NCBI RefSeq assembly: GCF_042681825.1
Contig: NZ_JBHUGH010000001.1
Location: 310,001 to 374,000, forward strand
Direction: 5' to 3'
DNA length: 64,000 bases
Origin: Halodurantibacterium flavum
Lineage (GTDB): Bacteria > Pseudomonadota > Alphaproteobacteria > Rhodobacterales > Rhodobacteraceae
Part shown: positions 59,277-64,000 of the stretch, piece after piece
Layout: each line of letters begins with the position of its first letter
Numbering within the stretch: the first letter of the stretch is position 1
Notes under the pieces: model-generated
The model's input: the letters and a program-made list of their open reading frames with translations, nothing else
The model's database searches: none
Told to the model about the DNA's origin: nothing
Made by a program: the position numbers and the translations under genes

Positions 59277-59799
59277 TCTTTCCCTGTCTTCGATGACATT
59301 CTCTTCCGCCCATGCGGCGGCGGATCAGCCGCATGCAGCGGTTTCCGCTTTTGCCACGTTTTGTGCCGCACGCTTCGGGCTGAAGCTGCTGACGGTCTTC
59401 GCCTGGGATGAAGGGGATGACCTTTGCGTCCGCATCTGGTCAAACCAGCCGGAAAGTTATCCCTTCCCCGCCACCAAGCGGATGGGACCGACGGAATGGG
59501 GCTACACCGTCCTGCGCGAGCGACAGCCCTGGTGCGGCCGCACGCGGCGTGAAATCCGCGCCGCCTTTTTCGATCACGAACTGATCGAGAGTCTCGGATG
59601 TGGTGCCTGCCTTTCGGCCCCGATCGTCTGGCGCGACCGGGTGATCGGCGCGGTAAGCGTTCTTGACGCCGAGGGCGCCTATGGTCCGGCCGATGCGGAG
59701 GCGTTGGGACGGATCACCTGGACGCTCATCCCGGCGCTGCTCACACATCGAATTGACACAGCGGGCCAGGGGCTGCCCGTCGAAAAGGAGAAAACATGA
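59269..59799 (+). CDS. GAF domain-only protein
   Basis: A 176-residue soluble protein made of one GAF domain: ATFCAARFGLKLLTVFAWDE in the first strands, MGPTEWGYTVLRERQPWCG in the middle and SAPIVWRDRVIGAVSVLDAE at the end. No helix-turn-helix, kinase or cyclase domain is attached. It overlaps DctM by 8 bp and the HAD gene by 4 bp, so it is a structural part of the TRAP operon. It may bind a small ligand and act as a sensor or adaptor. Confidence 0.85.
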   Translation: MADLSLSSMTFSSAHAAADQPHAAVSAFATFCAARFGLKLLTVFAWDEGDDLCVRIWSNQPESYPFPATKRMGPTEWGYTVLRERQPWCGRTRREIRAAFFDHELIESLGCGACLSAPIVWRDRVIGAVSVLDAEGAYGPADAEALGRITWTLIPALLTHRIDTAGQGLPVEKEKT

Positions 59800-60521
59800 A
59801 ACTTGGCGACTTCAAGGCACTTACGTTCGATGTCTATGGCACCCTGATCGACTGGGAAAGCGGGATGGTGGCGGGGCTGAAGCCGTTGACGGACCGCCTG
59901 ACGCAAGAAGTGTCACGGAACGCGGTGCTGGAGACCCACGCCCGGCATGAAAGTGCGCAGCAGGCACAGACGCCGGGGCGGAGGTATTCGGAGCTGCTCG
60001 CCACTGTCTATCGGCGCATCGCCGAGGAATGGGGCCTGAGCGTCACCTGGGACGAATGCATGCGCTATGGCGACAGCGTCGGGAACTGGCCCGCCTTTCC
60101 GGACAGCGCCGACGCGCTGGCCTATCTCAAGCAGCACTACAAGCTCGTGGTCCTGTCAAACGTGGACAACCGGAGTTTCGCCGCGTCCAATGATCGACTT
60201 GGCGTGGACTTCGATGCTGTCTATACGGCCGAGGATGTGGGAAGCTTCAAGCCGAACGACGCGAATTTCGACTACATGCTCCGCAACCTGAACTCGCTCG
60301 GTTTGACCAAACCCGATATTCTCCACACTGCCGAAAGCATGTTTCACGATCACAAGCCGGCGAATCGACACGGGCTCGCATCGGCATGGATCTATCGCCG
60401 CCATGCGGACGAAGGCTTTGGCGCGACGATGCATCCCGGCGAAAGCCCAAGCTATGACTTCCGGTTCAACAGCATGGCGGAAATGGCCGCTGCCCATCAG
60501 GCTGAGATACGCGGCCAGTAG
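59796..60521 (+). CDS. HAD superfamily hydrolase (haloacid dehalogenase type II-like)
   Basis: A 241-residue HAD enzyme. Motif I is LTFDVYGTLIDWE (nucleophile D12), motif II is VVLSNVDNRS, motif III is the Lys in GSFKPNDANFDYML, and motif IV is near AESMFHDHKPANRHGL. It may act on 2-haloacids or on phosphate esters. It overlaps the GAF gene by ATGA. A dehalogenase role would fit a transporter for organic acids, but sequence alone does not decide this. Confidence 0.9.
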   Translation: MKLGDFKALTFDVYGTLIDWESGMVAGLKPLTDRLTQEVSRNAVLETHARHESAQQAQTPGRRYSELLATVYRRIAEEWGLSVTWDECMRYGDSVGNWPAFPDSADALAYLKQHYKLVVLSNVDNRSFAASNDRLGVDFDAVYTAEDVGSFKPNDANFDYMLRNLNSLGLTKPDILHTAESMFHDHKPANRHGLASAWIYRRHADEGFGATMHPGESPSYDFRFNSMAEMAAAHQAEIRGQ

Positions 60522-60598
60522 CGCCCCCGGCTATCCGCTTGTCGCTGCGTCGACCGAAAACGCGTAGTCTCGGGCCGCACCAAACGAAAAGGAGCGAC

Positions 60599-61276
60599 AT
60601 GACCCTGCAGAAGCCATCACCCACCCCGCCGCCCGGAAAGCAGCGCCGCCGGACGCAGGCGGAACGCTCCGCCGAAATGCGTGAGAAAGCCTGCATCGCC
60701 ACGCTCCAGGCCCTGACAGACGTTGGCTATGAGAGGATCTCGACCAAGCTGATCGCCGACCGGGCCGAAGTGTCGCGCGGGGCACTGACGCACCACTTTC
60801 CGATGCGCAACGACCTTCTTGTGGCGGCGTTCGAGTATCTGGTCAACGGGTGGGAAAAGAACTGGCCCTTCAACGCGGAGCCGTCGCTTCCGCGGCTGAG
60901 CATCGAGGAACTTATAGATGCTCTCTGGGAGCGGCTCTTTTCCACCGAACATTACATGGCCGCGATGGAACTGATGCTGGCTGCCCGGATGGACAGCGAT
61001 CTCGGCCAGCGCCTGCGCGAGGTCCAACTGCGTTGGAGCGCGATCCGTGACAAGATCGCGGCCCGCATCCTTGGCGTGGCGACGGAAGACGAAAAGAACC
61101 ACCTGTTTCTGCAACTCAACCTGTGCCTGCTTCGCGGGATTGCGGTTCACAAGAGCTTTGACACCGATCCTTCGGTGGATCTGAAACTTCTGGCGCTCTG
61201 GAAGGATATCGTGCGTGGACAAAAGGTTATCCACATGCCCGGAACGGGACGCCAGAACGACAGGTCGTCCGCGTGA
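60599..61276 (+). CDS. TetR family transcriptional regulator
   Basis: A 225-residue regulator. The start at 60599 follows AAAGGAG; the in-frame extension to 60539 has no ribosome-binding site. The N-terminal helix-turn-helix is YERISTKLIADRAEVSRGAL followed by THHFPMRNDLL, then an all-helical ligand domain. It has its own leader after the HAD gene and likely controls the divergent TRAP arms through 56113-56136. Confidence 0.93.
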   Translation: MTLQKPSPTPPPGKQRRRTQAERSAEMREKACIATLQALTDVGYERISTKLIADRAEVSRGALTHHFPMRNDLLVAAFEYLVNGWEKNWPFNAEPSLPRLSIEELIDALWERLFSTEHYMAAMELMLAARMDSDLGQRLREVQLRWSAIRDKIAARILGVATEDEKNHLFLQLNLCLLRGIAVHKSFDTDPSVDLKLLALWKDIVRGQKVIHMPGTGRQNDRSSA

Positions 61277-61511
61277 TCCTGCCGGGCTCCGCCGCGCCGG
61301 GTGCTTCCCGAAGGTCTGCCGGGCGACATCTCCGCAATGCATCTGACGCGGTCCGACGAGTTGCCATGGTCATGCCAAACGGACTTGCGAGGCCTGTTCC
61401 GGATATGCATCGATCGGGCGCGGATCCGTCCTGGCCTCGCCGCCGCCGCGTGCCGGTCGAGCAGTCTGAAATTCGCGCCGCTGACATCTTCCTGAAGTAT
61501 AGAGAAAGCTG

Positions 61512-62276
61512 ATGCCTGCACCACAAAACACGTTCAAGCGCCGGCTTCTGGCCCGCGAAACACAGATTGGTCTCTGGCTCAGCCTGGGGGATGCCAGTGT
61601 CGCGGAACTGGCCGCGCGCACGGGCTTTGACTGGCTGGTGATCGACGCCGAACATGGGCCCAACGGCCTGCGCGAGGTGCTGGCCCAGCTGCGGGCCATC
61701 GGCGAGCGAGGGGCGCATCCGGTGGTGCGCGTGCGCGACGACGACCGTGCGGTGATCAAGCAGATGCTGGATCTGGGCGCCCAGACCATCCTCATCCCGA
61801 TGATCGAGAGCGGCGCGCAGGCGCGGCAAGCGGTGCAGTCCGTCTTTTACCCGCCGGTCGGGGTGCGGGGCATCGGCGCGGCGCTGGCGCGCGCGTCGGG
61901 GTTCGGGGCAGAGAGTGACTATCTCGAAAGCGCGAATGACGAGGTCTGCCTGTTGCTGCAGGTCGAAAGCCGGGCAGGGCTGGAGGCGCTTGATGATATC
62001 CTTGCCGTCGAAGGGGTCGGTGGCGTCTTTATAGGTCCCGGCGATCTCTCTGCCACCATGGGGCACCGCGGCAACCCGGATCATCCGGAGGTGCAGGCTG
62101 CTATAGACGATGCGATTGCGCGCATTCGGGCCGCAGGGGTCGCGGCGGGCATTCTCACCTGGAACGCGGATCTGGCCCGGGCCTATGCCAAAGCCGGAAT
62201 CGACTTCCTTGCTGTCGGTTCAGACGTCACGACGCTGCGCAATGGGTTATTGGCACTGCGGCGCGGCTTTGCGTAA
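61512..62276 (+). CDS. HpcH/HpaI-type aldolase
   Basis: A 254-residue class II pyruvate aldolase. Motifs are WLVIDAEHGPNGLREVLAQL, the metal Glu in LLQVESRAGLEALDDI, and FIGPGDLSATMGHRG carrying the metal Asp, with PPVGVRGIGAALARASGFG between them. The family splits 2-keto-3-deoxy or 4-hydroxy-2-keto acids into pyruvate and an aldehyde. It sits 235 bp after the TetR gene and may be its target or the end of the pathway fed by the TRAP systems. Confidence 0.93.
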   Translation: MPAPQNTFKRRLLARETQIGLWLSLGDASVAELAARTGFDWLVIDAEHGPNGLREVLAQLRAIGERGAHPVVRVRDDDRAVIKQMLDLGAQTILIPMIESGAQARQAVQSVFYPPVGVRGIGAALARASGFGAESDYLESANDEVCLLLQVESRAGLEALDDILAVEGVGGVFIGPGDLSATMGHRGNPDHPEVQAAIDDAIARIRAAGVAAGILTWNADLARAYAKAGIDFLAVGSDVTTLRNGLLALRRGFA

Positions 62277-62656
62277 TTATTGTATGCGTCGAACCCGTCA
62301 GCGGATGCGGCAGGCGGGCTTTGATGGCCCCGCATCGCGATGGTTATGTGATCCCGCTCCTCGCCAAAGTCGTGGACATACGGGATCGTCTTCGCCCGGT
62401 ACCTTTTACAGCGTTGCCTTCTTCCCTGGTTACAGCGTTGCCTTCTTCTCTGGCATTGGGCCGTCATAGAACCCATCTGGGTCGGGCGTCTTTAATGTTG
62501 CGCTTTCACCCTGCAGAAACGTTATTGGAGCAACGCGATTTTGCCACAACATAATTATTGACTTGAATACGATGATGTTTTTTTGTACCGCCTGTTGCGG
62601 TCCCGCGGAGCGGTTGCTGCACGACAGGTAGAACAGGAACCAAGGGAAAGGCCGTG
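62277..62656. other. 380-bp AT-richer gap with short tandem repeat
   Basis: No gene is seen. The base composition is less GC-rich than that of the neighbouring genes. It contains the 24-bp tandem repeat at 62406-62453 and an AT-rich stretch near 62545-62585 that probably includes the promoter of the small gene downstream. Confidence 0.5.
62406..62453. repeat. Two-copy 24-bp direct tandem repeat
   Basis: Two adjoining 24-bp copies (62406-62429 and 62430-62453) beginning TTACAGCGTTGCCTTCTTC differ at one position (C/T). They lie in non-coding DNA. The origin may be slippage duplication. Confidence 0.75.
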
Positions 62657-63013
62657 ATGGAACACACTCCGAACGTGGTTACAGAAGATGGGCTGCGGAG
62701 CCTGCTTGCAGATGGCTACCACCTCGAGGTGGTCTGCACGGAGGGGGCCGAGAAGCGCCACAACAGCTGGTACGGCATATGGGTCGCGCGCGCGGTCGCG
62801 GAAGACGGCCGGCCTGACAAGATGCTCGTCACCAGCCGCAGCGTCCTCAAGCTGCGAGAGTTCAAGACCATCGTCGGCCTTGTCAGCTTTCTCGCCGAGA
62901 TGGGATGCACGACGGCCAGTATTCCGCTCGTCGAGGGCGGCCGCGAACGTCACGCCGCGTCCGGCCGCGTGGCAGAGCGGCGGACCGGCCCGGTTCTCGT
63001 CAAGGACGAGTGA
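62657..63013 (+). CDS. Hypothetical small protein
   Basis: A 118-residue soluble protein starting MEHTPNVVTEDGLRSLLADG, with AAGGGAAAGG just upstream; a GTG one codon earlier is possible. It has a beta-rich middle (YHLEVVCTEGAEKRH, then WYGIWVARAVAEDGRP) and a helix (LREFKTIVGLVSFLAEMGCT), then a charged tail. I do not recognise the family. It stands alone between AT-richer gaps. Confidence 0.6.
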   Translation: MEHTPNVVTEDGLRSLLADGYHLEVVCTEGAEKRHNSWYGIWVARAVAEDGRPDKMLVTSRSVLKLREFKTIVGLVSFLAEMGCTTASIPLVEGGRERHAASGRVAERRTGPVLVKDE

Positions 63014-63247
63014 CTGCGCGCTCCCACTTGTCGTCGCATTGGGTACAGGCGCTTGTTCCGTGCGTCCCGGCCCCAATGCACAGACTGGGGCCGATGGCTT
63101 CATCTTCCAGATCGCCTCGTCCTCTTTGCAGCGCCGAAGTCTTTCTTGAGGGGCGGAGTCCTGCGGACGATCTGCTGTATGATCAATGTCGGCTTCAAGG
63201 CAGGCCGGTTGGCCCGCTAGGACCTCTTCTGAAAGAACGGACGCGTC

Positions 63248-64000
63248 ATGAAAATATCGATCATCGGACTTGGCATGGCTCTGGCCCCGCATATGGCCAG
63301 TATCAACGATCTTCTCGGTCGCGTCACCTTGGCTCATGCCGTCGCCAGAAGCGCTGAACGGCGGGACGCGTTCGAAGCAGAATATCGCCGTGCAGCGTCG
63401 GATGACCTGAATACCGCGATATCCGATCCTGCCGTTGATGCCGTCATACTGCTCACACCGCCTGATAGTCATCGGGAGCTCGGCACTCGCATCCTTCAGG
63501 GCGGAAAGCACCTGATTATCGAAAAGCCAGCCGGATTAACAACCGATGACACGCGCGCTCTTGCTGCGCTGGCGAAGGATAAAGGCTTGCTGGTGGCGCC
63601 TGTTCTGCAGCATCGGTTTCGTCCCTCGGTTCGGGCTGCTGCGCAACTTGTGGGGTCGGGAGAGCTCGGGATGCTCTGCGGGGCAACTTGCCTGATCCCG
63701 TGGTGGCGTTCACAGTCCTACTACGACGAGCCGGGGCGAGGCAGCTTTGCCCGCGATGGCGGCGGTGTCTTGCTGACGCAGGCAATCCACACACTCGACG
63801 TGCTGCGCGCTCTTTCCGGAGGCATGAGAATCAAGGCTGCGCAGGTTGCGACAACCGCGCTTCATCGCATGGAAGGAGAGGATGTAGTTTGCGCCCTGGC
63901 CGAATTTGGACCGGGCGCCGCGCCGGGCACGATCATGGCGACGACTGCCGGATATCCCGGCTTCCCGGAGACCATGACACTCATATTCGAGCATGCGACG
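63248..64000 (+). CDS. Gfo/Idh/MocA family oxidoreductase, 3' end outside window
   Basis: The first 251 codons of an NAD(P)-dependent oxidoreductase. The dinucleotide-binding motif is ISIIGLGMALAPHMASINDL, followed by AVDAVILLTPPDSHRELGTR and the conserved EKP (HLIIEKPAGLTTDD). HRFRPSVRAAAQ and HTLDVLRALSG are substrate-domain features. It is cut by the right edge. It is only distantly similar to the oxidoreductase at 14610-15803. Confidence 0.93.
   Translation, partial: MKISIIGLGMALAPHMASINDLLGRVTLAHAVARSAERRDAFEAEYRRAASDDLNTAISDPAVDAVILLTPPDSHRELGTRILQGGKHLIIEKPAGLTTDDTRALAALAKDKGLLVAPVLQHRFRPSVRAAAQLVGSGELGMLCGATCLIPWWRSQSYYDEPGRGSFARDGGGVLLTQAIHTLDVLRALSGGMRIKAAQVATTALHRMEGEDVVCALAEFGPGAAPGTIMATTAGYPGFPETMTLIFEHAT

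Noticed and set aside
1..64000. CRISPR arrays, tRNA/rRNA genes, insertion sequences or phage genes
   Set aside because: No regularly spaced repeats, no cloverleaf-like clusters, and no transposase, integrase or phage structural motifs were seen.

Overview
The window is a GC-rich, densely coded stretch of an alphaproteobacterial genome. Its gene style points to the Rhodobacteraceae/Paracoccaceae: many ABC and TRAP importers, ATGA stop/start overlaps, an ArsR-ArsC fusion, and a pstSCAB-phoU-phoB block. I see no rRNA, tRNA, CRISPR array, insertion sequence or replication gene. Most of the window is accessory catabolic and transport DNA; the phosphate block (33463-39591) is the only clearly core segment. 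Both end genes (a HyuA-type hydantoinase and a Gfo/Idh/MocA oxidoreductase) are cut by the window edge.

Region 1 (1-13607, all minus strand): a spermidine/putrescine-type ABC importer (ATPase, two permeases, Tat-type binding protein) interleaved with three amidohydrolases, a ThDP-dependent enzyme, an MFS carrier, a GntR/FadR-type regulator and a HyuA-like hydantoinase. This looks like uptake and hydrolysis of a nitrogenous (amide or cyclic) compound. A shared 20-bp motif lies upstream of the two presumed transcription starts. Region 2 (14152-22376): a cupin gene remnant, then a sugar ABC importer operon with a TIM-barrel isomerase and an oxidoreductase, ending in a clear terminator and read divergently from a LacI-type regulator.

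Region 3 (22480-29917): a DUF983 protein; a LysR regulator running in frame, without a stop, into a periplasmic binding protein; its ABC permease and ATPase; a DUF4743/Nudix hydrolase; and a glycosyltransferase-like protein. A good candidate Pho box precedes the LysR/binding-protein frame. Region 4 (29999-39591): arsenate resistance (ArsR-ArsC fusion, GAPDH, ArsJ) directly followed by phosphate uptake (pstSCAB, phoU, phoB) with its own Pho-box-like repeats. Arsenate enters cells by phosphate uptake, so the two blocks are functionally linked.

Region 5 (39660-50647): an MTA/SAH nucleosidase-like protein, a beta-lactamase remnant, a small monooxygenase, an aldehyde dehydrogenase with a GAF-Fis regulator, then an iron-type ABC importer with an M24-fold hydrolase and a divergent LysR regulator. 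Region 6 (50815-62276): two TRAP transporters transcribed away from each other. The left arm carries a metal-dependent amidohydrolase and an isochorismatase-type hydrolase. The right arm carries a GAF protein, a HAD hydrolase, a TetR regulator and an HpcH/HpaI aldolase. A near-perfect 24-bp palindrome lies between the arms. The left DctM gene contains an N flanked by a perfect 65-bp duplication, almost certainly an unmerged contig join. The window closes with a small orphan protein and a partial oxidoreductase.

A recurring design is a stable hairpin directly behind a binding-protein gene, seen at six loci. It probably sets binding protein in excess over membrane components.
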